Assembly (NCBI GenBank): GCA_902786965.1
Contig: CADAEJ010000012.1
Span: forward strand, 1 to 32,902
DNA length: 32,902 nucleotides
Direction: 5' to 3'
Source: an uncultured Ruminococcus sp.
Lineage (GTDB): Bacteria; Bacillota; Clostridia; Oscillospirales; Ruminococcaceae
How positions within the stretch are numbered: the first letter of the stretch is position 1; each line of letters begins with the position of its first letter. Position numbers and translations under genes: made by a program. This document shows positions 15,009 through 22,430 of the stretch, one piece after another. The notes beneath the pieces were generated by a model. It saw only the letters and a list, made by a program, of their open reading frames with translations, was not told the origin of the DNA and ran no database searches.

Positions 15009-15614
15009 GCATTCCCACATATAGCCAAGATCATCTGTGCGCACCTGCTTTTCAAGCTTCCAGCATTCAAGGTCGCGTGAGCTGTAAAACAGCACGCAGT
15101 CCTTGTCGTCCAGTGTCCTTGCACCAAGCACCATACGGTACCGTCCGTCCTGCTCCCAGACTTTCGGGTCGCGCACATGGCAGGAGCAGTAGCCCGGATA
15201 GTCACTGTTGCGCAGCACGACCTTTTTTTCGCTCATAGTCACGCCGTCCTTTGTGGTGACAAGTATGGTATTCGCACCGCGCCCTGTGGTTATCAGATCA
15301 AAGTCGCCTTGCTGCTCAACGTTGCCCGTGTAGAAAAGGTACAGCGTGTCGCCCCTGACAACTGCGCTGCCCGAGAACACACCGTCCGCATCATCGGGCG
15401 AGTCGGGGAAAAGCACCGTCCCCGTAAACTCCCAGCTTATCATATCCCTGCTTTGAAAATGCCCCCAGCATTTCTTTCCCGAGCCGTCCGCGCTGCCGGG
15501 TGCATACTGGAAATAAACGTGGTATCTGCCCTTGAAAAAGCACAGCCCGTTGGGGTCATTGAGCCAGCCGCTTTGCGGCTCAAGGTGCAATTGCTGCCGA
15601 AGATCGTTTTTCAA
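15003..15614 (-). pseudogene. scrB: Sucrose-6-phosphate hydrolase (GH32) 5' fragment, truncated
   Basis: The frame starts at a TTG (15614) and reads MKNDLRQQLHLEPQSGWLND then PNGL, the normal beginning of GH32 sucrose-6-phosphate hydrolases (nucleophile Asp in WLNDPNGL). It has the RDPKVW motif and reaches the acid/base Glu in MWECPD at about residue 200. It then runs out of frame into ptsI sequence and stops after five codons. A full enzyme is about 480-500 residues, so half of the propeller and the beta-sandwich are missing. The promoter at 15648-15675 is intact, so a truncated transcript may still be made. The loss suggests that sucrose PTS use has been abandoned here, unless intact copies exist elsewhere. 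Confidence 0.85.
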
Positions 15615-15647
15615 TCCTACCAGGCCTTTTTATCATTCTGCACGTTC

Positions 15648-15675
15648 AGTATAGCATAGCAGCATCAAAAATCAA
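15648..15675 (-). promoter_or_regulatory. Promoter of the truncated sucrose hydrolase gene
   Basis: On the minus strand TTGATT (15675-15670) and TATACT (15653-15648), 16-bp spacer, about 35 bp before the TTG start. Confidence 0.65.
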
Positions 15676-15752
15676 TTGGCTAAAAGGACAAACTTGTATT
15701 GTGTCAGTAGTAGGTTTCACACATTCCTGTCCTGAGATCTACAAACCTCCTC

Positions 15753-15782
15753 TTGACTTTTATGCTACTTAAATAGTATAAT
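15753..15782 (+). promoter_or_regulatory. Promoter of the flavin reductase gene
   Basis: TTGACT (15753-15758) and TATAAT (15777-15782), 18-bp spacer, about 55 bp before the ATG. Confidence 0.75.
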
Positions 15783-15837
15783 ATAAACAGCCCTTTTTGC
15801 AGGGCTGAAAAAACATATCATCAAGGAGGATACCGTT

Positions 15838-16401
15838 ATGAAAAAACAGATCACTACTACCGAGGCGATCTTTCCGATGCCCGTGCTGCTTATCTCGACC
15901 TTTAACGAGGACGGCACCGTTGACGTTATGAACGCTGCCTGGGGTACGATGCTTGAGCGTGATATGGTCGCGCTGAACCTTACCGAAACACATAACACCG
16001 TAAAAAACATCAAGGCAAGAAAAGGGTTTGTAATACACATCGCAGATGCAAAGCACGTTACCGAGGCTGACTGGTTCGGCGTAGTCAGCGGTGGCAAGGA
16101 GCCTGACAAGTTTGCCAGAAGCGGTATGACATTTGAAAAGTCACAGCTTGTCGATGCACCGATCATCAATGAACTGCCCATCGCTATCGAGTGCGAGTTT
16201 GTTGAGTACCAGAGCGACCCGACAGGTCTTGGCGTTATCGGCAAGGTGCTGCGCACATCAGCCGAGGAGAATTTGCTCAATGACGGCAAGCTCGATATAG
16301 ACGCACTTGAAGCGATCGCATTTGATCCGTATACCCACGGCTATTACAAGGTCGGCGGCAGGGTAGCAGATGCCTTCAAGGTCGGCTTGAAGCTCAAATA
16401 A
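15838..16401 (+). CDS. Flavin reductase family protein (flavoredoxin-like)
   Basis: 187 residues. ATG 15838 follows AAGGAGG by 8 nt. The N-terminal 'FPMPVLLISTFNEDGTVDVMNAAWGT' and 'LNLTETHNTVKNI...GFVIHIA' pattern is that of the flavin-reductase-like FMN-binding domain (PF01613), as in flavoredoxins that carry FMN and pass electrons in anaerobes. Length is typical. It has its own promoter and terminator, so it is monocistronic. The partner redox protein is not in the window. Confidence 0.88.
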   Translation: MKKQITTTEAIFPMPVLLISTFNEDGTVDVMNAAWGTMLERDMVALNLTETHNTVKNIKARKGFVIHIADAKHVTEADWFGVVSGGKEPDKFARSGMTFEKSQLVDAPIINELPIAIECEFVEYQSDPTGLGVIGKVLRTSAEENLLNDGKLDIDALEAIAFDPYTHGYYKVGGRVADAFKVGLKLK

Positions 16402-16407
16402 ACACAC

Positions 16408-16447
16408 AGACCTCCCACACAGCACAGGCTGGTGAGAGGTCTTTTTT
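16408..16447 (+). terminator. Terminator of the flavin reductase gene
   Basis: AGACCTC.CAC pairs with GTG.GAGGTCT around a 14-nt loop, followed by TTTTTT. It lies directly before the convergent XRE gene end. Confidence 0.8.
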
Positions 16448-16449
16448 GT

Positions 16450-17043
16450 CTAACTGCGCGGTATATCCTGATAAAGCAGACCGCATTTTGCGCAGTACCA
16501 TACAAGTCTTCCGCTGCGGCACATCGGAAGATGTATCTGCAAGCTCCATTCAGGGTACTGCCTGAATATAGTTACGCTGCTGTCCGAAACATATGCCGCA
16601 AAGCTGATGTAGTGCTGCTTGGTCATCTCGTGATCCGATGTTATGTACCACTCACCGCCGATGTCCTGTATGTTCAGCTGCTCGTCAGGCTCGGCTTTTC
16701 TCGCCTCAAGTGTATACAGCTTGATGCCGCAGCAGGTCACAGCCGCATCGCTTGCCGCCGTCACGATATTTCCGCAGTCCTTGCAAACGTAGAATCTTAT
16801 CTTTTTCATATCACCCTTCTCACTTTCATTTTTGTCTATCTCGCCCGAGAGCAGCACCCCGACTTCAGTGCCGAAAACACGGGCAAGCTCCCCGAGCAGT
16901 GAAATATCTGGGCAGCCGTTGCCGCATTCCCATTTTGACACTGCCTTGTCGCTTACATTTATCCGCTCGGCGAGCTGCTTTTGCGTAAGCCCGAGCTGAA
17001 CGCGCATATGCCTTATCAGCTCACCTGTCTTTACCTGATCCAT
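16450..17043 (-). CDS. XRE-family regulator with C-terminal metal-binding domain
   Basis: 197 residues. ATG 17043 follows GGAG by 7 nt. An HTH_3 domain occupies 7-60 (LGLTQKQLAERINVSDKAVSKWE). From about 80 the protein reads KIRFYVCKDCGN...TCCG, with Cys87, Cys90, Cys104 and Cys105. This resembles the rubredoxin-like N-terminal fold of desulfoferrodoxin and is known from many clostridial XRE proteins. The C-terminal part (DHEMTKQHYISFAAYV) also fits that family, and a further CAKC pair follows. It could sense metal or redox state; the target genes are unknown. It is divergent from the DUF5131 gene, with both promoters within 80 bp, so it may control that neighbour. Confidence 0.88.
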   Translation of the reverse strand: MDQVKTGELIRHMRVQLGLTQKQLAERINVSDKAVSKWECGNGCPDISLLGELARVFGTEVGVLLSGEIDKNESEKGDMKKIRFYVCKDCGNIVTAASDAAVTCCGIKLYTLEARKAEPDEQLNIQDIGGEWYITSDHEMTKQHYISFAAYVSDSSVTIFRQYPEWSLQIHLPMCRSGRLVWYCAKCGLLYQDIPRS

Positions 17044-17084
17044 TGTATCACTCCTTTTAGCTTTCCTTTGTTCCCGACAGCTTA

Positions 17085-17113
17085 ATTATACATAAAAAAC
17101 CGTGTGCCGTCAA
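17085..17113 (-). promoter_or_regulatory. Promoter of the XRE regulator gene
   Basis: On the minus strand TTGACG (17113-17108) and TATAAT (17090-17085), 17-bp spacer. Confidence 0.75.
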
Positions 17114-17136
17114 TCCACGCTCCGTAGATATAACTA

Positions 17137-17165
17137 TTGAAATCGCGGCTGATATGTGGTAAAAT
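17137..17165 (+). promoter_or_regulatory. Promoter of the DUF5131-DUF4186 / nucleotidyltransferase pair
   Basis: TTGAAA (17137-17142) and TAAAAT (17160-17165), 17-bp spacer, 22 bp before the ATG. It lies back-to-back with the XRE promoter. Confidence 0.7.
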
Positions 17166-17187
17166 AAACGCGAAAGGAGGCGGGCGT

Positions 17188-18300
17188 ATGACTATCTGGA
17201 ATATGTGGCACGGGTGTCACAAAATAAGCGCAGGCTGTGCAAACTGCTACGTTTACAGACGTGACGAAAGCATCGGCAAGGACGCATCTGTTGTGTGCAA
17301 AACGCGCACCTTTGACCTGCCGATCAAAAAGAACAGAAGCGGTGAGTACAAGCTGACCGCTTCTGACGGCATCGTGTTTGCGTGTATGACCTCCGACTTT
17401 TTCCTTGAAGACGCGGACGACTGGCGGCAGGAATGCTGGGATATGATCCGCCTGCGCAGCGACCTGCATTTTCACATCATCACCAAACGAATAGACCGCT
17501 TTGAAAAGTGCGCACCGCACGATTGGGGCGGCGGCTGGGACAACGTCACCATCTGCTCGACCTGCGAGAACCAGGACAGGACCGACTACCGTCTGCCGAT
17601 ATTTCTTTCCCTGCCGATAAAGCACCGGGAGGTCATATGCGAGCCGATGCTTGAACAGATAGATATGGAAAAATATCTTGCCTCGGGACTTATCGAGCAC
17701 GTTACCTGCGGCGGCGAATCGGGCGATAAAGCAAGGCAGTGCGACTTTCGCTGGGTGAAAGAGCTGCGAAGACAGTGTGTGCGCAGCGCCGTGCCGTTCA
17801 CCTTCAAGCAGACGGGTGCTTTGTTCGTAAAGGACGCAAGGCTCTACCGCATACCGCGCGAGCTGCAAATGTCACAGGCGAAAAAGTCGGGGTACAGCTA
17901 TACCCCCGGTATGAACAGCGGCAGCGCGATAAAGTATGCTCTCCCGCAGCGAGAGGAGCTGTTTGCGCGCCTTAAAGGGTCAAAGTTCCGAAGCGGCTTT
18001 CACCTCTCTCAAAAGGACAAGCAGTACGCCGCACAAAAGGGGATAGCCACTATCCGCACTCACGCTCTTGACTTTATTTCAAAGCGCCTTTGCGCAGAAA
18101 ACCCTGAAAATGATGGCAAGCAGACACCGCTTAAAGGTCACCCCGTTTTCATCGCACAGCACGCGACCGCCTGCTGCTGCCGTGCCTGCCTTGAAAAGTG
18201 GCACAATATCCCCTCGGGGAAGATACTGACGAGCGAGGAGCAGGCTTACATCGCAGATGTGCTTATCGACTGGATACAGCGCGAAATGAACACCACCTGA
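17188..18300 (+). CDS. DUF5131 (phage Gp37/Gp68-like) protein fused to a DUF4186 domain
   Basis: 370 residues from ATG 17188, preceded by AAAGGAGG; an in-frame ATG at 17137 overlaps the -35 element. Residues 1-260 match DUF5131: WNMWHGC.KIS.GC.NCYVYR with Cys10, Cys17 and Cys20, a CxxC-type cluster site, then FLEDADDWR and the 'HIITKR', 'GGESG' and 'FTFKQTG' blocks. Residues about 265-370 match DUF4186: FRSGFHLSQKDK, a 'NDGKQTPLKGHPVFIAQHAT' block and CCCRACLEKWHNIP, another Cys-rich site. DUF5131 proteins are usually about 240-300 residues, so this looks like a two-domain fusion. Function is unknown; a radical-SAM-like or metal-dependent role is only suggested by the cysteines. An ANT(6)-like gene follows 23 bp downstream. 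Confidence 0.88.
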   Translation: MTIWNMWHGCHKISAGCANCYVYRRDESIGKDASVVCKTRTFDLPIKKNRSGEYKLTASDGIVFACMTSDFFLEDADDWRQECWDMIRLRSDLHFHIITKRIDRFEKCAPHDWGGGWDNVTICSTCENQDRTDYRLPIFLSLPIKHREVICEPMLEQIDMEKYLASGLIEHVTCGGESGDKARQCDFRWVKELRRQCVRSAVPFTFKQTGALFVKDARLYRIPRELQMSQAKKSGYSYTPGMNSGSAIKYALPQREELFARLKGSKFRSGFHLSQKDKQYAAQKGIATIRTHALDFISKRLCAENPENDGKQTPLKGHPVFIAQHATACCCRACLEKWHNIPSGKILTSEEQAYIADVLIDWIQREMNTT

Positions 18301-18323
18301 CAAATCAAACGGAGGATAATTGT

Positions 18324-19157
18324 ATGACCGACCGATATAAAGATATAAAAAACAGACTTGTGCGCCTTGCCGAGCAGGACGAAAATATCCGCGCAGTTAT
18401 CGCAATAGGCTCGTCGGTGAGAAGCGCCGTCCCCGCTGACGAGTTTTCAGACCTTGACCTGATAATCGCCGCGCGTGATACTGAAAAATGGTACAGCGGC
18501 GAGTACCCAAATCGCTTGGGCGAGGTCAGCATTTCCTTTATCGAGCCAACTCTCGGCGGCGGAAAGGAAAGGCGCTGCATCTATGATGACGACAAAGACG
18601 TTGATATGATAATTTTCACACCGCAGCAGCTTGAAAGCGCTTTCAAAGACGGCGTTGCACAGTGGGTTATGGATCGCGGCTATGTGTTTTTGTACGATGC
18701 AGACAGCTTTGCAGAGCTTGCCAAAAAGTACGTCAGCCCCGTAACCGACAGACCGCCGATGTCCTCGGGTGAGTTTGAAAACATCGTAAATGATTTTTAC
18801 TTTCATAATATCTGGGCGGCAAAAAAGCTTCTGCGCGGCGAAATGTGGTCAGCAAAAATGTGTATAGATTCATACCTCAAGACCCGCCTGTTAAAGATCA
18901 TCGAGCAGTACCACAGCGATAAAGATGTCTGGCACGACGGCAGGTTTATCGACAAATGGGCGGATGCGCAGACACTTGACGAGCTGACACGCTGCTTTGC
19001 TCACTACGATAGAAACGACTGCGCAGCTGCACTTGCCGCAACTCACAAGCTCTTTGCGCGCCTCTCAAATGCGGTCGCTGAAAAACGCGGCTTTGTCTGT
19101 CCGCATAAGGCACAAGCCTGCGCCGCGCGGTATCTTGAAAAGTTTGCGCGTGCATAA
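18324..19157 (+). CDS. Aminoglycoside 6-adenylyltransferase-like nucleotidyltransferase
   Basis: 277 residues. ATG 18324 follows GGAGG by 8 nt, and earlier in-frame ATGs lie inside the preceding gene. The nucleotidyltransferase signature is GSSVRSAVPADEFSDLDLII (GS at 29-30, metal-binding Asp43 and Asp45). The rest follows the ANT(6)/AadE (PF04439) plan, with a helical C-terminal half (NIWAAKKLLRGEMWSAKMCID..LK..LLKIIEQY). ANT(6) enzymes add AMP to streptomycin; chromosomal homologues in gut Firmicutes are often of unproven resistance function. It is second gene after the DUF5131 fusion. Confidence 0.85.
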   Translation: MTDRYKDIKNRLVRLAEQDENIRAVIAIGSSVRSAVPADEFSDLDLIIAARDTEKWYSGEYPNRLGEVSISFIEPTLGGGKERRCIYDDDKDVDMIIFTPQQLESAFKDGVAQWVMDRGYVFLYDADSFAELAKKYVSPVTDRPPMSSGEFENIVNDFYFHNIWAAKKLLRGEMWSAKMCIDSYLKTRLLKIIEQYHSDKDVWHDGRFIDKWADAQTLDELTRCFAHYDRNDCAAALAATHKLFARLSNAVAEKRGFVCPHKAQACAARYLEKFARA

Positions 19158-19174
19158 TTGCCCTGCAAAACATC

Positions 19175-19203
19175 TTGACGAAACCGCTTTGGTGTGATAT
19201 AAT
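19175..19203 (+). promoter_or_regulatory. Promoter of the 19276-21972 gene
   Basis: TTGACG (19175-19180) and TATAAT (19198-19203), 17-bp spacer, 72 bp before the ATG. Confidence 0.78.
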
Positions 19204-19275
19204 ATCTGTGACATTTAGTCTGATTTTTTAACAATTAAAAGATCGGCGTTTGAAATAATGAAGGGGAGTATTAAA

Positions 19276-21972
19276 ATGAAAAAAACGAAAAAGAGGTCAT
19301 CACGGCTGTTTGCAGGCTTGCTTGCCGCAGTACTTGCGCTTGGCAGCACATCTGTGTCGCTCGCCGCACAGGCGTACAGTCCGCTTGCAGAGGGCATAAA
19401 GCCTGTCAAGGTCACCGAAGCGAATTTCCCTGATGACACGTTCAGAGCGTATGTGTCACAGGCTTTTGACAAGGACCATAACAATATCCTTGACCCTGAC
19501 GAGCTGCTTGTGGCAAGAAACATCCACTGCGACAAAATGGGTATCCGCTCGCTCGAGGGCATCGAGCATCTTGTAGAGCTGCGCGGTGTATATGCCTCTT
19601 TCAACGAGCTGACAGAGCTTGACCTTAGCAAAAACCCCGAGATAACAGGCGTGTGGGTGTCAAACAACAATTTCACCAAGCTTGATTTTTCGCCCAATGC
19701 CAAAACGCTTGAATGGGTATACTGCTTTGATAACCCGACTCTGCGAACACTGAATCTTAACGGCTGTTCAAAGCTTTCGTACCTTGAGTGCAGCGAGTGT
19801 AACCTGGGCAAGCTTGATGTGACAAAGTTCCCCGAGCTTGAACATCTTATCTGTGCTTCCTGCGGACTCAAAGAGCTTGATCTGAGCAAAAACCCCAAGC
19901 TCTCTCACCTTGATGCGTTCAACAATCCTGATAACGGCTTTGACTACCCGCTCAACAACAAGCTGACAAAGCTTGATCTTTCGCACAATCCAAAGATGAA
20001 GCGTCTTGATATCTGGGCAAACTACGATCTTAAATCTGTCGATATCAGCGTCTGTCCGGGACTTCAGTATTACAACTGCGCAATGATCGGCGCAACAAAG
20101 GTCGATGTCAGCAAGAACCCCGAGCTGAACAAGCTCAACTGCTCGTACAATAAAAACCTGACCTCGCTTGATCTTTCGCACAATCCAAAAATGGCGTGCC
20201 TTATCTGCAACGATTCTCCGATAAAGTCGCTTGACCTTACGCATAACCCGTATATGCGCTATCTGCACGCAGGGCTCTGCGGCTTTACAAGCCTCAACAT
20301 CGGCAGCTGTCCCTATCTTTTAAAGACCTATCAGGACGGCACATATGCAAGAGAGTATATGAGTTTCCCCGACGGTGATGTGCCCGTCGGACAGTCCTGG
20401 ACGATAAACTACGGCGGCGACGATTCCACAGGCAGCGATCAGAAGTTTTACATCTGGATCGACGATAAGGTAAAGCTCAGCACAAAGGCAGCTGTAAGCA
20501 TCGCCGACCTCTATCCCGACCAGGATAAGAATGTTACCAATACCGCAAATCTTATGACCCGTGAGGATTTCGTGCAGATGCTTTACGAGATGGCGGGCAG
20601 CCCGACACCCACGATCTCAAAGTCAAGGTTCAAGGACGTCAAAGCGGGCGCACCGTATGAGGACGCTCTGCTCTGGGGCGAGGCAAATTCTATCTGCGTA
20701 GGCTATCCTTACAGCACTGCCGATGTTTTCGGCACAGGCAAGTATATCTCCAGGCAGGACGTTGTGTTCATGCTGATGAGGTACTCCGAATATATGGATT
20801 ACAAGCGTGCTATCGACTTCGGCAGAAGCGATGAGTATCTTGATTATTATGATGTGGATTTCGAGCATTGGGAGGCTGTCTGCTGGAGCGCAACTTGGCT
20901 GATAATGCCGGGCAAGGGCGAACCGGGCGCAGAAAAATCCGAGCAGCGCATAGACCCTTACGGCAAGGCAACACTTGACGAGATCGACGAGATAATGAGC
21001 AATTTCTGCGAGGTCAACAACATCACGATCAACAAGATACCTTACAGCCGCATCTACGGCGCGAACCGATACGAGACAGCGGCTGCGATCTCAAAGAAAG
21101 CCTATCCTTCCTCTGCAAAAACAGTAGTCCTTGCAAACGGTATGAGCTATGCAGATGCCCTTGCAGGCGTGCCGCTTGCGCATAAGCTGAAAGCGCCGAT
21201 ACTGCTCACAAATACCAATGCCATAGATGCAAAGACCATTGCAGAGATAAAGCGCCTCGGTGCAAGCGAGGTCAAGATACTCGGCGGCACAGGTGCGATC
21301 AGCGCAGCGGTCGAAAAAACGCTGAAAGACCGTAAGCTTGATGTCGAGCGCATCGCGGGCAGGACAAGATTTGAAACTGCCGCGAAGATAGCCGATAAAA
21401 TGCAGCAGCTGAACAAAAAAGCACCGACAGAAGTTTTCTTTGTTTACTACAACGGCTTTGCCGATGCACTTTCGGTCAGCGCCGCAGCTGCGAAAAAGGG
21501 CGCGCCGATAATCTACCTAACGACAAAAGGAGATCTGAATGCTGACACAGCGGCTCACCTTGCAAAGCTCAAAAAGGCAGGCAGCGTCAAGAACGCTTAC
21601 GTTATCGGCGGCAAGAGTGTGATCTCGGACGATATGGCAGCAAAGGCCGCAAAGGCACTTGGTCTTTCCAAAGCAACAAGAGTTTTCGGCGCAAACAGAT
21701 ATTCTACCTGCGTTGAGGTCAATAAGGCATTCAAGTCCGTGCTCACAGGTAAGGCTGTATGCGTTGCAACGGGAATGGATTTCCCCGATGCGCTTGCAGG
21801 CGGAGTGTTCGCCGCAAAGAACAGCTCGCCGCTGTTTCTTGCATCAGGCAGTCTGAACGCCGAGCAAAGAGAATATCTCAAAGCAAGAACAACAAACATC
21901 ATCTATGTTTTCGGCGGTACGGGGGCAGTTCCCAACGCACTTGCGGATAAAATAGCTAAAGCCTCGGCATAA
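19276..21972 (+). CDS. Secreted EF-hand/LRR/SLH-like protein with three CWB2 repeats
   Basis: 898 residues from ATG 19276, preceded by AAGGGGAG; an ATG 18 nt earlier would place this site inside the gene. Residues 1-35 are a signal peptide (RRS-like basic start, LLAAVLAL, AQA). An EF-hand loop at 65-76 has every ligand position (D65, D67, N69, I71, D73, E76). Residues about 95-360 are LRRs of another type than the BspA repeats: 'LTKLDLSHNPKM..L' and 'LKELDLSKNPKLSHLDA'. Residues about 415-585 look like S-layer homology motifs (MTREDFVQMLYEMAGSP.., FKDV.AG.PYEDALLWGEANSICVGY). Three CWB2 repeats follow from about 592 (RIYGANRY, RIAGRTRF, RVFGANRY). The middle CWB2 repeat is close to that of the 360-2438 gene at DNA level. 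Likely a calcium-binding wall protein; ligand unknown. Confidence 0.92.
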   Translation: MKKTKKRSSRLFAGLLAAVLALGSTSVSLAAQAYSPLAEGIKPVKVTEANFPDDTFRAYVSQAFDKDHNNILDPDELLVARNIHCDKMGIRSLEGIEHLVELRGVYASFNELTELDLSKNPEITGVWVSNNNFTKLDFSPNAKTLEWVYCFDNPTLRTLNLNGCSKLSYLECSECNLGKLDVTKFPELEHLICASCGLKELDLSKNPKLSHLDAFNNPDNGFDYPLNNKLTKLDLSHNPKMKRLDIWANYDLKSVDISVCPGLQYYNCAMIGATKVDVSKNPELNKLNCSYNKNLTSLDLSHNPKMACLICNDSPIKSLDLTHNPYMRYLHAGLCGFTSLNIGSCPYLLKTYQDGTYAREYMSFPDGDVPVGQSWTINYGGDDSTGSDQKFYIWIDDKVKLSTKAAVSIADLYPDQDKNVTNTANLMTREDFVQMLYEMAGSPTPTISKSRFKDVKAGAPYEDALLWGEANSICVGYPYSTADVFGTGKYISRQDVVFMLMRYSEYMDYKRAIDFGRSDEYLDYYDVDFEHWEAVCWSATWLIMPGKGEPGAEKSEQRIDPYGKATLDEIDEIMSNFCEVNNITINKIPYSRIYGANRYETAAAISKKAYPSSAKTVVLANGMSYADALAGVPLAHKLKAPILLTNTNAIDAKTIAEIKRLGASEVKILGGTGAISAAVEKTLKDRKLDVERIAGRTRFETAAKIADKMQQLNKKAPTEVFFVYYNGFADALSVSAAAAKKGAPIIYLTTKGDLNADTAAHLAKLKKAGSVKNAYVIGGKSVISDDMAAKAAKALGLSKATRVFGANRYSTCVEVNKAFKSVLTGKAVCVATGMDFPDALAGGVFAAKNSSPLFLASGSLNAEQREYLKARTTNIIYVFGGTGAVPNALADKIAKASA

Positions 21973-21977
21973 TTATC

Positions 21978-22010
21978 AAAGCCGGTCTCACTCGTGGGAT
22001 CGGCTTTTTC
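21978..22010 (+). terminator. Terminator of the 19276-21972 gene
   Basis: AAAGCCGGTCTCAC pairs with GTGGGATCGGCTTT (G-T pairs included) and is followed by TTTTT. It is nearly identical to the terminator of the histidine kinase at 2498-2530. Confidence 0.82.
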
Positions 22011-22037
22011 CTGTCTGTGTGATATTCCGGATATAAA

Positions 22038-22063
22038 AAAGCTCCCATTTTCAGAGGAGCTTT
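22038..22063 (-). terminator. Terminator carried by the CWB2 remnant
   Basis: On the minus strand AAAGCTCC(TCTGAAAAT)GGGAGCTTTTTT follows the remnant's stop position, as in the intact gene at 2445-2474. Confidence 0.7.
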
Positions 22064-22069
22064 GCCGTG

Positions 22070-22175
22070 TTATATCGAGTTTTAGCAATATCTGCGATAT
22101 GATCATCGGTGACAACGCTTGTGCCGCCGAACGCAGTTACGCTGATGCGTTCTGCAATTCTTGCCTGATACCGAG
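22070..22175 (-). pseudogene. Decayed 3' end of a CWB2 gene in inverted orientation
   Basis: Read on the minus strand this encodes SVTAFGGTSVVTDDHIADIA, the final CWB2 motif of the 360-2438 protein (SITAFGGTSVVPDDHIADIA). One A is lost just before the former stop, shifting the frame. DNA identity with 2370-2530, including both terminators, looks to be around 90 percent by eye. No upstream CWB2 sequence remains, so it is a fragment left by a duplication or deletion. Confidence 0.8.
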
Positions 22176-22298
22176 CGGATAAGAAATATTGTTTTGTGCA
22201 GGTATACAAAAATGCGAAAAAAACATGTCAAACAGCTTTCTGATGAAAAATAATATGTTATACTGCTTATTACGGTGAGTTTTTTGAACATAAATCTC

Positions 22299-22327
22299 TT
22301 GACACTTCTGTAAAATAGTGGTACAAT
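22299..22327 (+). promoter_or_regulatory. Promoter of the CWB2-solute-binding fusion gene
   Basis: TTGACA (22299-22304) and TACAAT (22322-22327), 17-bp spacer. It leaves a leader of about 95 nt before the ATG at 22431. Confidence 0.78.
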
Positions 22328-22430
22328 GAAGTCAAACGGCTGTTAATAGTATGTGCATATTTCGTTTACAATTATAACTAATCTCATCGGTAGGGAATTC
22401 AATAATTTTATTTATACAGGAGGAATAACA

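Noticed and set aside
14543-15205. A continuous 220-codon ORF covering the ptsI fragment and beyond
   Set aside because: Its first part is only a wrong-frame reading of the GH32 sequence; protein similarity begins at the junction near 15008.
21903-22115. Minus-strand 70-codon ORF over the end of the 19276 gene
   Set aside because: It is in the wrong frame for the CWB2 remnant and has no ribosome site; the remnant itself is described as a pseudogene.
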